This document shows positions 1 through 9,256 of a DNA stretch of 64,000 bases, piece by piece. Every line of letters begins with the position of its first letter. Position 1 is the stretch's first letter. The notes under the pieces are model-generated. The model made no database searches. It was given only the letters and a program-made list of their open reading frames with translations, and was not told where the DNA came from. A program made the position numbers and the translations under genes. The DNA is from Thiosocius sp942490985 (GTDB taxonomy: Bacteria; Pseudomonadota; Gammaproteobacteria; Chromatiales; Chromatiaceae), in contig CALNYW010000003.1 of the NCBI GenBank assembly GCA_942490985.1, positions 372,001-436,000 on the forward strand, read 5' to 3'.

Positions 1-405
1 AAACCAACGCTTCAGCGCCTCGATCGGGAATTAAAGGCCCAAAAATCCTTGTTGATCGATCTGCGACAATGCCTGTCGACCGATCTTGCCGAGCATTGTG
101 CCTCGGCACACATCCGCGAGAACACGCTCGTCATTCACGCCGACTCACCCGCCTGGGCGACCCGCCTACGCTATCTGGCACCGCAACTCGTCAAGGCTGT
201 CGCGGGGGAATATCCAGCCGTTCAAGCAGTTAGCGTTCGCTTGATGGTCGAACAGCCAGTCCCGGTGCCAAAGGCCACTGCCAGACACTCCGATCAAGCA
301 GCACAGATTATCCACACCAGCGCAAATTGTGCAAAACCTGGGCCCGTGCAAGACGCCTTGCGGCGCCTCGGAGACATCCTCAAGACCGCCAACCCCCCCC
401 GATAA
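1..405 (+). CDS. DUF721 (DciA-like) protein, 5'-truncated
   Basis: The frame is open from the first base of the window and stops at 403-405, so the start lies upstream; the TTG at 49 is internal. The visible part resembles DUF721/DciA proteins: a basic N-terminal stretch, then a compact alpha/beta region with the pattern LVIHADSPAWATRLRYLAP (about residues 42-60 of the visible frame). This pattern is typical of the family that loads or assists the replicative helicase DnaB in bacteria lacking DnaC. It converges on lpxC, a position where gammaproteobacteria often carry a DUF721 gene. The family call comes from pattern recognition only. Confidence 0.75.
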   Translation, partial: KPTLQRLDRELKAQKSLLIDLRQCLSTDLAEHCASAHIRENTLVIHADSPAWATRLRYLAPQLVKAVAGEYPAVQAVSVRLMVEQPVPVPKATARHSDQAAQIIHTSANCAKPGPVQDALRRLGDILKTANPPR

Positions 406-415
406 CCCGATGCCT

Positions 416-1333
416 TCAGGGCGTCGCGACGTGGGCCGGTTGCATATAGGAGATCGGCGCACGCTCGGCGTCGTCGAACGTGACCTCTTCCCACGCCTGC
501 GGTTGCGCAATCAACGCCTTGAGCAGGCGATTGTTCAACGCATGGCCGGATTTGTAGCCGTTAAACGCGCCGATGAGGCTGTGGCCAAGCAGGTACAGAT
601 CGCCTATCGCGTCAAGAATCTTGTGTTTGACGAACTCGTCTTCGTAACGTAGCCCGTCCTCGTTCAGCACGCGGAAATCATCGACGACGATCGCATTGTC
701 CATGCTGCCGCCCAACGCCAGGCCGTTTTCACGCAACATCTCAATATCGCGCAGAAAACCGAAAGTGCGCGCCCGGCTGACTTCCTTGACAAACGACGTG
801 GACGAGAAATCGATGACCGACTGACGGCTATCATCAGCCATCGCCGGATGATCGAAGTCGATCCCGAAACTGACCTTGAACCCGTCAAAAGGCTCAAAGC
901 GCGCGACTTTATCGCCGTCTTTGACCTCGATAGGCTGCTTGATGCGGATAAATCGCTTGGCGGCGTTTTGCTCTTCGACACCCGCTGACTGGATCAGGAA
1001 CACGAAAGGACCGGCGCTACCGTCCATAATCGGCACCTCGGGGGCGCTGACGTCGACGTACGCGTTATCAATGCCCAGTCCGGCGAAAGCCGACAGCAGG
1101 TGCTCTACCGTTGAGATCTTCGCACCGTCCTTGACCAGTGTGGTCGAAAGACGCGTATCTCCGACGTTCTCGGCTTTCGCCGGAATGTCGACCGGTTCCG
1201 AAAGGTCAACACGGCGGAACACGATGCCGGCATCCGGCGCTGCCGGACGCAACGTCAGAAAGACCTTTTCGCCCGTATGGAGTCCGACGCCTGTAGCGCG
1301 GATGACGTTCTTCAAAGTGCGCTGCCTAATCAT
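416..1333 (-). CDS. lpxC: UDP-3-O-acyl-N-acetylglucosamine deacetylase LpxC
   Basis: This is the zinc amidase that carries out the committed step of lipid A synthesis, deacetylating UDP-3-O-acyl-GlcNAc in the cytoplasm. The 305 residues match the family length. Zinc ligands are visible as H78 (in STVEHLLSA), H237 and D241 (in KHKILDAIGD), and H264 is the likely acid/base histidine. The ATG at 1333 is preceded by GGAGAA. The gene follows ftsZ in the same direction, as in most gammaproteobacteria, but a terminator hairpin lies between them, so lpxC probably also has its own promoter in the 150 bp upstream; I could not define one confidently. Confidence 0.97.
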   Translation of the reverse strand: MIRQRTLKNVIRATGVGLHTGEKVFLTLRPAAPDAGIVFRRVDLSEPVDIPAKAENVGDTRLSTTLVKDGAKISTVEHLLSAFAGLGIDNAYVDVSAPEVPIMDGSAGPFVFLIQSAGVEEQNAAKRFIRIKQPIEVKDGDKVARFEPFDGFKVSFGIDFDHPAMADDSRQSVIDFSSTSFVKEVSRARTFGFLRDIEMLRENGLALGGSMDNAIVVDDFRVLNEDGLRYEDEFVKHKILDAIGDLYLLGHSLIGAFNGYKSGHALNNRLLKALIAQPQAWEEVTFDDAERAPISYMQPAHVATP

Positions 1334-1484
1334 GATGCCAGGGTTCTCCGAGTAAAATTCCGTTTGCTTTCAGCGATTTAACTAACCGCATCGCGGAATT
1401 GCACCGACGCAGTGTTTCAGTGATCCCCCGACAACAACTTAGGGATTACCCTTATTCTGGACATTTTTCGCTCAATAAGCAAGC

Positions 1485-1530
1485 AAAAAAGACAGGGGTA
1501 TGACAAGCCAATACGACTTATCACCCCCTG
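1485..1530 (-). terminator. Rho-independent terminator after ftsZ
   Basis: Read on the minus strand just after the ftsZ stop, a CAGGGG arm and a GATAAG arm pair with CTTGTC and CCCCTG (one G-U pair and one bulge). The loop is about nine bases and a run of six T follows at 1485-1490. This is a convincing intrinsic terminator closing the dcw transcript before lpxC. Confidence 0.75.
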
Positions 1531-1533
1531 AGG

Positions 1534-2712
1534 TTAGTCCGCCTGCCTGCGCAAAAAGGCCGGAATATCCAGGTATTCCATATCGTCGGTCTGCTTTGCT
1601 TGAGCGCCATAGCCAGCGGCCGGCTTCGGATTGCGACGGATGTTGGTTGGCACCTCCAGGGAATTGTAATCCAGTTCCTCCTGCTCCACGGGTTCCTGGC
1701 CAACCAGCCGGACCGGCGCGATTTCGACTTCCGGCTGCGGCACGGCAACCGGGCGCTCCTCTCCGAGTCCGGTTGCAACGACCGTCACGCGCATCTCATC
1801 GACCATATCCGGATCGATCACCGTACCGACTACCACGGTAGCATCCTCGCGAGCGAACTCCTTGACGGTATTACCTACTTCGTCGAACTCACCAATCGCA
1901 AGATCCAGGCCTGCGGTGATGTTGACGAGGATCCCGCGTGCACCAGAGAGATTGATGTCCTCCAACAAGGGGCTGCGAATCGCCAGCTCGGCGGCCTCGC
2001 GTGCACGCTGGTCGCCCGTCGCTTTGCCGGTACCCATCATCGCAACACCCATCTCAGACATGACTGTTCTGACATCGGCAAAGTCGACGTTGATCAATCC
2101 AGGCTTGGTGATCAGCTCGGCAATCCCCTGAACCGCGTTGAACAACACGTCGTTCGCGGACTTGAATGCATCAAGTAACGAGGTCGTTTTGCCCAACACC
2201 GATAGCAGCTTCTCGTTGGGGATCGTGATCAACGAGTCGACACTTTCGGACAGCCGCGCAATTCCCTCCTCTGCGATCTGCAGGCGCTTACCGCCTTCGA
2301 AGGAAAAAGGTTTCGTCACCACGGCCACCGTCAGAATACCCAGCTCCTTGGCGACTTCGGCCACCACCGGTGCCGCACCGGTCCCGGTCCCGCCGCCCAT
2401 CCCCGCGGTGATAAACACCATGTCAGCGCCTTCGAGGGCCTCATAGATCCGGTCGCGATCCTCCATCGCGGCCTCATGCCCACGATCAGGGTCCGCGCCG
2501 GCGCCAAGACCCCGGGTAACATTCGAACCAAGCTGGAGTGCGGTGCGCACCTCCGTATTCTTCAGTGCCTGCGCATCGGTATTGGCGCAGATGAATTCAA
2601 CCCCCTCGATATTTGACCGCAACATGTGGTTGACGGCATTACCGCCACCGCCGCCGACGCCGATGACTTTGATCACTGCGTTTTGACTATCTACATCCAT
2701 CAATTCGAACAT
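1534..2712 (-). CDS. ftsZ: Cell division GTPase FtsZ
   Basis: This tubulin homologue polymerises into the Z ring at midcell. It has 392 residues. The GTP-binding tubulin signature GGGTGTG is at residues 106-112, the glycine-rich loop GVGGGGGN at about 18-25, and the catalytic T7-loop region (NVDFADV) near 208. The acidic variable linker after about residue 320 ends in the conserved C-terminal peptide MEYLDIPAFLRRQ, which binds FtsA and ZipA. A strong AGGAG ribosome site precedes the ATG at 2712. It is the last gene of the dcw run before the terminator. Confidence 0.99.
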   Translation of the reverse strand: MFELMDVDSQNAVIKVIGVGGGGGNAVNHMLRSNIEGVEFICANTDAQALKNTEVRTALQLGSNVTRGLGAGADPDRGHEAAMEDRDRIYEALEGADMVFITAGMGGGTGTGAAPVVAEVAKELGILTVAVVTKPFSFEGGKRLQIAEEGIARLSESVDSLITIPNEKLLSVLGKTTSLLDAFKSANDVLFNAVQGIAELITKPGLINVDFADVRTVMSEMGVAMMGTGKATGDQRAREAAELAIRSPLLEDINLSGARGILVNITAGLDLAIGEFDEVGNTVKEFAREDATVVVGTVIDPDMVDEMRVTVVATGLGEERPVAVPQPEVEIAPVRLVGQEPVEQEELDYNSLEVPTNIRRNPKPAAGYGAQAKQTDDMEYLDIPAFLRRQAD

Positions 2713-2767
2713 AACGCTCCTCCCACTTAAGACCGACCCGCCGTTGTTTCGGCAAGGATTCCGTCAA

Positions 2768-4003
2768 TCAAAAATTCCCCTGGAACCAACTTTTCATGCG
2801 GCCCCAGACTGATTTGAAACCACCACCGCCCGCCATCTCAGGCACCCGTACCGCCCGGTTACGGTGCCCAAACAACAGCAACCCCACGCCGGTGGCATGA
2901 ATTGGATTGCGTACAACATCAACCAGACCGGTGACGTATTGGGGAATGCCCAACCGCACCGGCATATGAAAAACTTCCTCAGCAAGATCGATCAGGCCTT
3001 CCATCTTGGCGCTGCCACCGGTCAGCACGACGCCACCGGCGACCAGGTTTTCGTAGCCGGACCGACGCAACTCCGCCTGAATAAGCATCAGCAACTCTTC
3101 GTAGCGCGGTTCAACGACTTCCGCGAGCGTCTGCCGGCTGAGCCGCCGCGGTGGGCGATCGCCAATGCTCGGCACCTCGATGGTCTCTTCGGGGCTCGCG
3201 AGCTGGGTCAACGCACAGGCGTATTTGAGCTTGATTTCGTCGGCGTGCTGCGTCGGCGTTCGTAACGCGACAGCGATGTCGTTGGTTACTTGATCACCGG
3301 CGATCGGGATCACCGCGGTGTGGCGGATCGAACCGCCGGTAAACACGGCGATGTCCGTGGTACCACCACCGATATCGACGAGACAGACACCGAGATCTTT
3401 TTCGTCGTCCTCGAGTACCGAATAACTCGAGGCAAGCTGCTCGAGAATCAGGTCTTCGACTTCAAGCCCGCATCGCCGAACACATTTGATAATGTTTTGT
3501 GCGGCACTCACCGCGCCGGTCACCATGTGCACGCGGGCTTCCAGGCGGACTCCAGACATGCCGACCGGGTCGTGGATACCCTCCTGATTATCAATAATGA
3601 ATTCCTGGGGCAGGATATGCAGGATCTTTTGGTCCGCGGGGATCGCTACCGCGCGTGCTGCATCGATCACCCGTTCGACATCGCTATGCGACACTTCCCC
3701 GTCTTTGATTGGCACGATGCCATGCGAGTTCAGACTGGAGATATGGCTGCCCGCTATACCGGCATAGACCGCATCGATCTCGATGCCCGCCATCAACTCC
3801 GCCTCTTCCACCGCGCGTTGAATCGACTGCACCGTTGACTCGATGTTGACGACGACGCCTTTCTTCAGACCGCGCGACGGATGTGAGCCGATCCCGACAA
3901 TCTCTATCTCGTTGTCTTGCTTGACCTCGCCGACAATCGCCACGACTTTGGACGTACCGATATCCAGCGCAACGATGATGTTCTTGTCTGTTCTCTTGAC
4001 CAT
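2768..4003 (-). CDS. ftsA: Cell division protein FtsA
   Basis: FtsA is an actin-fold ATPase that anchors FtsZ filaments to the inner membrane. The 411 residues include the phosphate-1 motif ALDIGTSKV near the N terminus, the phosphate-2 motif LVDIGGGTTDIAVF in the middle, and a C-terminal amphipathic helix (KSVWGRMKSWFQGNF) for membrane attachment. I chose the ATG at 4003 because it overlaps the ftsQ stop as TGATG; a GTG at 4006 is an in-frame alternative adding one residue. ftsZ lies 55 bp downstream. Confidence 0.97.
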   Translation of the reverse strand: MVKRTDKNIIVALDIGTSKVVAIVGEVKQDNEIEIVGIGSHPSRGLKKGVVVNIESTVQSIQRAVEEAELMAGIEIDAVYAGIAGSHISSLNSHGIVPIKDGEVSHSDVERVIDAARAVAIPADQKILHILPQEFIIDNQEGIHDPVGMSGVRLEARVHMVTGAVSAAQNIIKCVRRCGLEVEDLILEQLASSYSVLEDDEKDLGVCLVDIGGGTTDIAVFTGGSIRHTAVIPIAGDQVTNDIAVALRTPTQHADEIKLKYACALTQLASPEETIEVPSIGDRPPRRLSRQTLAEVVEPRYEELLMLIQAELRRSGYENLVAGGVVLTGGSAKMEGLIDLAEEVFHMPVRLGIPQYVTGLVDVVRNPIHATGVGLLLFGHRNRAVRVPEMAGGGGFKSVWGRMKSWFQGNF

Positions 4004-4800
4004 CACGCCTGTTCCTCGACAGCCAGTTCTCGGCCGCCTGATTCATCGTTGTCGGTTTCGCGCCAACTCACCGCGAACCCGTTTGCATAACGCATATCGA
4101 TTCGTTCGGGTTGGCGGGTGGGCTGCGCCACGAGGCTGGGGAAAACACGGAAGAATTGCGCCAGGCGATGCTCGACGTTTTCACGGCCAAGCGAAACGGT
4201 AAGTCCATCAGCAAACCGCAACCACCAATGCCTACGCTGGTCGAGCTCAACTTCGGTCAGCTGCATACCCCGCGCGCTGGTCCCGGCAATCACCCGCTGG
4301 TAGAACTCAACCACACGTAGCTCGCTATCCTGCGGACCGGACAACCGGACCAGGCTGGAAAACGGCCCGGGACTCTCTGGCCGAAAAACCGCGCCCCGCA
4401 CATTGATCAAAGCGTCATCGCCCCAGCGCGCGAGCGGCACCTGCTCCGTCACGACCATGCTGAGCCGATCGGGCCAGCTGCGACGAATGCTGACATCGTC
4501 GACCCATGACATGGCGACGACAGCCTCGCGCAGCTTTTTCATATCACAACTGAAGAAACCGCCGTCGATGCTATCGATCACCACACGCTGAATATCGTCT
4601 CGATCGAGGCGCTGCAGCTCGCCATTTATCTCGATGACTCGTAGCGGCAATCGACCCGGCTGCGAAAGCAGGTGATAGCCAGCCCACAGGCCACTTCCAG
4701 CCAGTATCATCAGACTGCTGATCACCGCCGGCATCAGCCAAGCGCGACGCGACGCCTTACGTCCCCGGGTGGATGAGCGTTGCTGACGCGTGGCGGCCAT
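4003..4800 (-). CDS. ftsQ: Cell division protein FtsQ
   Basis: FtsQ is a bitopic membrane protein of the divisome core that forms a complex with FtsB and FtsL. The 265-residue product has a basic cytoplasmic tail, one transmembrane helix at about residues 20-43, then a POTRA domain starting near LRVIEINGEL and a C-terminal beta domain. The ATG at 4800 overlaps the ddlB stop (TGATG), which is why I prefer it to the ATG at 4836 that would overlap ddlB by 37 bases. The order ddlB-ftsQ-ftsA-ftsZ is the canonical one. Confidence 0.93.
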   Translation of the reverse strand: MAATRQQRSSTRGRKASRRAWLMPAVISSLMILAGSGLWAGYHLLSQPGRLPLRVIEINGELQRLDRDDIQRVVIDSIDGGFFSCDMKKLREAVVAMSWVDDVSIRRSWPDRLSMVVTEQVPLARWGDDALINVRGAVFRPESPGPFSSLVRLSGPQDSELRVVEFYQRVIAGTSARGMQLTEVELDQRRHWWLRFADGLTVSLGRENVEHRLAQFFRVFPSLVAQPTRQPERIDMRYANGFAVSWRETDNDESGGRELAVEEQA

Positions 4801-5723
4801 CAGTCCACCTCCAGGGTTTGTGCGAGGATCTGCCAAACCAACTCGTCGAACTCGATCCCGACGGCCTTTGCGGCCATTGGCACAAGGCTATGACTGGTCA
4901 TGCCAGGGACCGTATTCACTTCGATCACAAACGGTCGTTGCTGCCCGTCGACCAGAATGTCGACGCGTCCCCAACCGGTCGCACCAATCGCATCGAAGGC
5001 GCGAAGCGCCAGCGACTGCAACTGCTGCTCCAGCTCGACAGACAAGCCGCAAGGGATCAGATAACGGGTGTCGTCCAACACGTACTTTGCGTCGTAATCG
5101 TAGAACGCCCGATCAGTCTCCAGTTTGATCAACGGTAATGGTTGCCGCCCCAGGATTGCGGCGGTGTACTCGCCGCCATGCACCCAGGTCTCGGCAAACA
5201 CATGGCTGTCATACTGCGCCGCGGCTTGCCAGGCCTGCTTCAGCTCTGCCGCGTTGTCGGCCCGCGACATACCGATACTCGAGCCTTCCAGGGCCGGCTT
5301 TACCATCAACGGGAAACCCAGCTCAGCCGCTTGCTTGAGATCGCTTTCTTGTTCGATGACCGCGAACGGCGGTGTTGGGATGCCTAATGCATTGAACAAC
5401 AACTTGCTGCGGTATTTATCCATACCGATCGCGGAGCCGAGCACTCCGCTACCGGTGTAGGGCACGTCCAATACGTCGAGACCGCCTTGAAGTTGACCGT
5501 CCTCGCCGCCGCGACCGTGCAGCACGTTGAAGACGCGATCAAAATCACCACCACTCAACACACTCAATACGTCCCGGCCGGCATCGATGCCATGCGCGTC
5601 GACACCGCGTTTCAGCAAGCCCTCGAGCACGGCCTGACCGCTGACCAGGGATACCTCACGTTCAGCGGCCCATCCCCCCATCAAGACCGCGACCCGACCG
5701 AAAGCTTCTGCGCCGATGGTCAT
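4800..5723 (-). CDS. ddlB: D-alanine--D-alanine ligase DdlB
   Basis: This ATP-grasp enzyme joins two D-alanines in the cytoplasm for the peptidoglycan stem peptide. Its 307 residues match the short DdlB class. Visible elements are the N-terminal VLMGGWAAEREVSL substrate loop with its catalytic glutamate, LHGRGGEDG, the ATP-grasp lysine region VKPALEGSSIGM, and the C-terminal metal-binding segment FVIEVNTVPGMTSHS. The ATG overlaps the murB stop as ATGA. Confidence 0.97.
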   Translation of the reverse strand: MTIGAEAFGRVAVLMGGWAAEREVSLVSGQAVLEGLLKRGVDAHGIDAGRDVLSVLSGGDFDRVFNVLHGRGGEDGQLQGGLDVLDVPYTGSGVLGSAIGMDKYRSKLLFNALGIPTPPFAVIEQESDLKQAAELGFPLMVKPALEGSSIGMSRADNAAELKQAWQAAAQYDSHVFAETWVHGGEYTAAILGRQPLPLIKLETDRAFYDYDAKYVLDDTRYLIPCGLSVELEQQLQSLALRAFDAIGATGWGRVDILVDGQQRPFVIEVNTVPGMTSHSLVPMAAKAVGIEFDELVWQILAQTLEVD

Positions 5724-6616
5724 GCCGATTCTCCGACGACGTGATATTCCGGCTGCAGCTGGACATGCTGCTGACGTTCCACCTCGGCCCGTACATGGCT
5801 AATCAGTGCCTCGAGATCTGCCGCAGTCGCGTTACCGGTGTTGATAATGAAGTTGGCGTGCTTGGGTGAAACCTCGGCACCCCCGATGCGGTAGCCTTTG
5901 AGCCCACTGGCTTCGATCAACCGCGCGGCATAATCGCCAGGCGGATTGCGGAACGTCGAACCACAACTGGCCTGCCCGGTCGGTTGAGTTTCCGCCCGTC
6001 GCTCAAGCAGGGCCTTTATTGCAGCCTGCTCGGCACCGGTGTCGCCAAAAGCCAACCGCAAACGACAACCCAAGAACCATTCCTCGCCGGGACGTTTGAC
6101 TTCTCGGTAAGCAATCTCAAAATCGCCGGGCAGCCGCTGCCGGACGGTGCCAAACCGATCGATGGTGTCGACCCGTTCGACAATCTTCCAGGTCTCCCCA
6201 CTGAACGCCCCGGCATTCATCGCCAATGCGCCACCGATCGTGCCCGGAATGCCGGCCAGAAAAGCCGCCCCGGTCAAACCGGCACGCGCGCAGGCGCGGG
6301 CGGTCTTCGCGCACGCCACACCGGCCTGGACGTCAACCTGAGTCCCGTCGACGCGGAGCTCACTGAGCCGACCCTGCAACAAGATGACGGTACCCTTGAA
6401 CCCCCCATCACGAATCAGCAGGTTGCTACCCAACCCCAGCCAGAGCAGCGGCTCGCGCGGCGGCAGCGTCGCCAGGAAAGCCACCAGGTCAGACACATCC
6501 GCTGGCAGGTAAAGCCGTTGCGCAACGCCGCCAACACGCCAGGTGTTGTAGCGCGATAGCGGTTCGTCGAAGCGTAGTTCGCCACGCAAGGCAGGCTGTT
6601 GCGACGCGGTCATCAT
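5720..6616 (-). CDS. murB: UDP-N-acetylenolpyruvoylglucosamine reductase MurB
   Basis: MurB is a flavoenzyme that reduces UDP-GlcNAc-enolpyruvate to UDP-MurNAc. The FAD-binding motif WLGLGSNLLIRDGG, the segment AGIPGTIGGALAMNAGA, and the catalytic SCGSTFRNP (serine proton donor region) are all present, and HANFIINTG sits near the C terminus, typical of type I MurB. The frame is open to 6781, but the ATG at 6616 has an AGGAG site six bases upstream (6623-6627) and gives 298 residues, a normal length. This leaves 142 bp without a gene between murC and murB. Confidence 0.95.
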   Translation of the reverse strand: MMTASQQPALRGELRFDEPLSRYNTWRVGGVAQRLYLPADVSDLVAFLATLPPREPLLWLGLGSNLLIRDGGFKGTVILLQGRLSELRVDGTQVDVQAGVACAKTARACARAGLTGAAFLAGIPGTIGGALAMNAGAFSGETWKIVERVDTIDRFGTVRQRLPGDFEIAYREVKRPGEEWFLGCRLRLAFGDTGAEQAAIKALLERRAETQPTGQASCGSTFRNPPGDYAARLIEASGLKGYRIGGAEVSPKHANFIINTGNATAADLEALISHVRAEVERQQHVQLQPEYHVVGESA

Positions 6617-6758
6617 CGCTTGCTCCTGCTTGTCTTGGCGCGGCAGGTCGTCATGCGTGATGCCATTGGTGCGGTCGATCGCAAGGCAGGTGCCTTCAGT
6701 CGCGACACCAGACCTTCGCCACACCCCATGTGCAAAACCGTGCGTCGACGTAAAGGTT

Positions 6759-8189
6759 TCATGGGCAGAATGCCTCCGCAATCTGCGCGGCTACCCGGCC
6801 GACGTCGCCTGCCCCCATGGTCACCACGACATCACCCGCGGCGACAACCCCGGCAAGGACCTTCGGCAGGTCGTCGATTTGTTCCACGAAAACCGGGTCG
6901 ACCTGACCGCGGGCGCGGATCGCGCGTGTCAAAGCCCGACCATCAGCGCCGACAATCGGCGCCTCGCCTGCCGCATAGATCTCCGCCAGAATCAGCACGT
7001 CCACCTGCGACAGCACACCGACGAAATCATCGAAGGCATCCTGCGTGCGGCTATACCGATGCGGCTGGAACGCCAACACGACGCGCCGACCAGGCCAACC
7101 GGCACGCACCGCCTCCAATGTCGCCGCGATCTCCCTGGGGTGGTGGCCATAGTCATCAATGAGCAGCACCTCGCGCCCAGCGATTGCACACCCCGTCCGA
7201 GCCTGAAAGCGTCTACCGATACCGGCAAACTCCGCCAAAGCGCGCTGAATGCCGGCAATCGACACACCCAACTCGTCGGCAATGGCGATCGCCGCCAGGG
7301 CATTCAAGACATTGTGTCGGCCTGGCAGATTGAGTTTCACTTCGAACGCATCGCGACCCCGCATGGCGACCGTGAAGGTCGTCGTCATCGCACACTGCGT
7401 TATCGACAACGCACGCACATCGGCGTTGGGATGCTCCCCGTAGGTGACAACCTTGCGGGTAACCTCGGGCAGCAAATCACGCACATTGTCATCATCAATG
7501 CACATCACGGCCTGACCGTAGAAAGGCAGGTGATGCAAAAACTCAAGAAATGTCGCTCGAAGTCGAGCGAAATCGTTGCCGTAGGTCGCCATGTGGTCTT
7601 CGTCGACATTGGTTACCACGGCGAGCATCGGCTGCAGATAGAGGAACGACGCATCGCTCTCGTCGGCTTCGGCGACCAATACCTCACCTTCACCAAGATG
7701 GGCGTAGCTGCCGCGGGCATTCAAGCGCCCGCCAATGACGAAGGTTGGATCCAACCCACCCTCGATCAAGAGACTGGCGATAAGACTGGTCGTAGTGGTC
7801 TTGCCATGCGTACCAGCCACGGCGACGCCGAAGCGAAAACGCATAATTTCCGCCAACATTTCAGCGCGAGGCACAACTGGGATACGCGCTGCCCGGGCTG
7901 CCTGCACTTCCGGATTATCGTCTTTCACCGCCGATGAAATGACCACCGCATCGACATCTGCCACATGCCCGGCGGCGTGCCCGATATGTATCGACGCACC
8001 CTGTTCTTCCAAACGACGGGTCGCCGGATTGTCTTTCAGATCAGAGCCGGATATCTCGTAGCCGAGGTTGAGCATTACCTGGGCAATACCATTCATCCCA
8101 GCACCGCCGATACCGACGAAATGCAGGCGCCGCATGCGACCCATGCTCTCAGCGGTGTAACGCAGCCCGGTCATTGGCAGCTCGTTCAT
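6759..8189 (-). CDS. murC: UDP-N-acetylmuramate--L-alanine ligase MurC
   Basis: MurC is the first Mur ligase, adding L-Ala to UDP-MurNAc with ATP. The 476 residues show a Rossmann-like N-terminal domain with HFVGIGGAGMNG (about 23-34), the ATP loop GTHGKTT at 126-132, the EADESDASF metal-site segment, and the C-terminal domain motif DDYGHHPREI. The ATG at 8189 overlaps the murG stop as ATGA; an upstream in-frame start at 8198 is possible but less likely. Confidence 0.97.
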   Translation of the reverse strand: MNELPMTGLRYTAESMGRMRRLHFVGIGGAGMNGIAQVMLNLGYEISGSDLKDNPATRRLEEQGASIHIGHAAGHVADVDAVVISSAVKDDNPEVQAARAARIPVVPRAEMLAEIMRFRFGVAVAGTHGKTTTTSLIASLLIEGGLDPTFVIGGRLNARGSYAHLGEGEVLVAEADESDASFLYLQPMLAVVTNVDEDHMATYGNDFARLRATFLEFLHHLPFYGQAVMCIDDDNVRDLLPEVTRKVVTYGEHPNADVRALSITQCAMTTTFTVAMRGRDAFEVKLNLPGRHNVLNALAAIAIADELGVSIAGIQRALAEFAGIGRRFQARTGCAIAGREVLLIDDYGHHPREIAATLEAVRAGWPGRRVVLAFQPHRYSRTQDAFDDFVGVLSQVDVLILAEIYAAGEAPIVGADGRALTRAIRARGQVDPVFVEQIDDLPKVLAGVVAAGDVVVTMGAGDVGRVAAQIAEAFCP

Positions 8190-9256
8190 CGCGCGCACTC
8201 CTCGCAGATATCGGCCACCGTGCGTGTCGCATCACGGCGCGACAGCGCGTAAGCATTCACGGCCATCCGGTGCAGGCGGGGACGATCCTGGATCAGCTGG
8301 GCGAGCTGATCGGCGAGGCGCTCAGTTGTAAGGCTCGCCTGCGGCATCAATATGGCCGCATCGGCACTGGTGAGGTGGCCCGCATTGACCGTCTGATGAT
8401 CATCGACCGCGAACGGAAACGGCACCAGAATGGCCGCGACCCCGGCGGCCATGAGTTCAGAAACCGTCAGCGCCCCGGCCCGACAGATGACCAGGTCTGC
8501 CCACTGATAAGCGGCTGCCATGTCATCAACAAACTCACTGACCTCAGCAACGACAGCCGCTGTGGCATAGGCCTCATGCGTGACGTCGGCCTTGCCCCGG
8601 CCAGCCTGATGACGAACCGCAGGACGATCACCTGCCGGCAACCTGGCAAGTGCCAGCGGAACCTGTTCGTTGAGCGCCTGCGCCCCCAGTGAGCCCCCCA
8701 TCACGAGCAGATGAACGGGCCGCTGCGCATCGATCGGCCGCGGCGCCGGCAGCATTGCAATCTCTTTGCGAATCGGGTTACCGACGACCCGTGCACCGAC
8801 ACGGTCTGGAAAACTATTGGGAAACGCTTCGAGCACGCATCGGGCCAAACGCGCCAGCCACCGATTGGTAAGGCCCGGGATGGCATTTTGTTCATGCACG
8901 ACCAGCGGTACACCGAGTAAGCGACTCATGAGTCCGCCTGGCCCGGTGACAAAACCGCCCATACCCAGTACCAGCTGCGGGCGACGCTTCCGAAGCGCTT
9001 GCATGGCTTGCACCATCGCACGCAACAAACGCAGTGGCGCAAGCAAACGGTCGCCCCAACCCTGTCCGCGCAACCGAAAGGCCGCAATGGTATCGAGTTC
9101 GAACCCCTGGGCCGGCACGGTTCGGGACTCAAAACTATCGGGCGTACCCAACCAGCTAACCTGCCAGCCGCGCGCTTTCATCTCGTTGGCGACAGCCAGG
9201 GCCGGGAATACGTGCCCGCCGGTCCCACCCGCCATGATCGTCACACGCGCTGCCAC
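8186..9256 (-). CDS. murG: Undecaprenyl-PP-MurNAc-pentapeptide GlcNAc transferase MurG
   Basis: MurG is a peripheral inner-membrane GT28 glycosyltransferase that converts lipid I to lipid II. Signature elements are MAGGTGGHVFPALAVA at the N terminus, GMGGFVTGPGG, VVHEQNAIPG, and the donor-site region CRAGALTVSELMAAGVAAILVPFP. The frame is open to 9328, but the family starts just before MAGGTGG. A GTG at 9256 follows a G-rich AAGGGGGG ribosome site and gives 356 residues. The GTG at 9244, which overlaps the ftsW stop, is the alternative. Confidence 0.95.
   Translation of the reverse strand: MAARVTIMAGGTGGHVFPALAVANEMKARGWQVSWLGTPDSFESRTVPAQGFELDTIAAFRLRGQGWGDRLLAPLRLLRAMVQAMQALRKRRPQLVLGMGGFVTGPGGLMSRLLGVPLVVHEQNAIPGLTNRWLARLARCVLEAFPNSFPDRVGARVVGNPIRKEIAMLPAPRPIDAQRPVHLLVMGGSLGAQALNEQVPLALARLPAGDRPAVRHQAGRGKADVTHEAYATAAVVAEVSEFVDDMAAAYQWADLVICRAGALTVSELMAAGVAAILVPFPFAVDDHQTVNAGHLTSADAAILMPQASLTTERLADQLAQLIQDRPRLHRMAVNAYALSRRDATRTVADICEECAR

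Noticed and set aside
6617..6781. Extended N terminus of MurB
   Set aside because: The extra 55 residues lack family similarity, overlap murC, and a good AGGAG site lies before the internal ATG at 6616.
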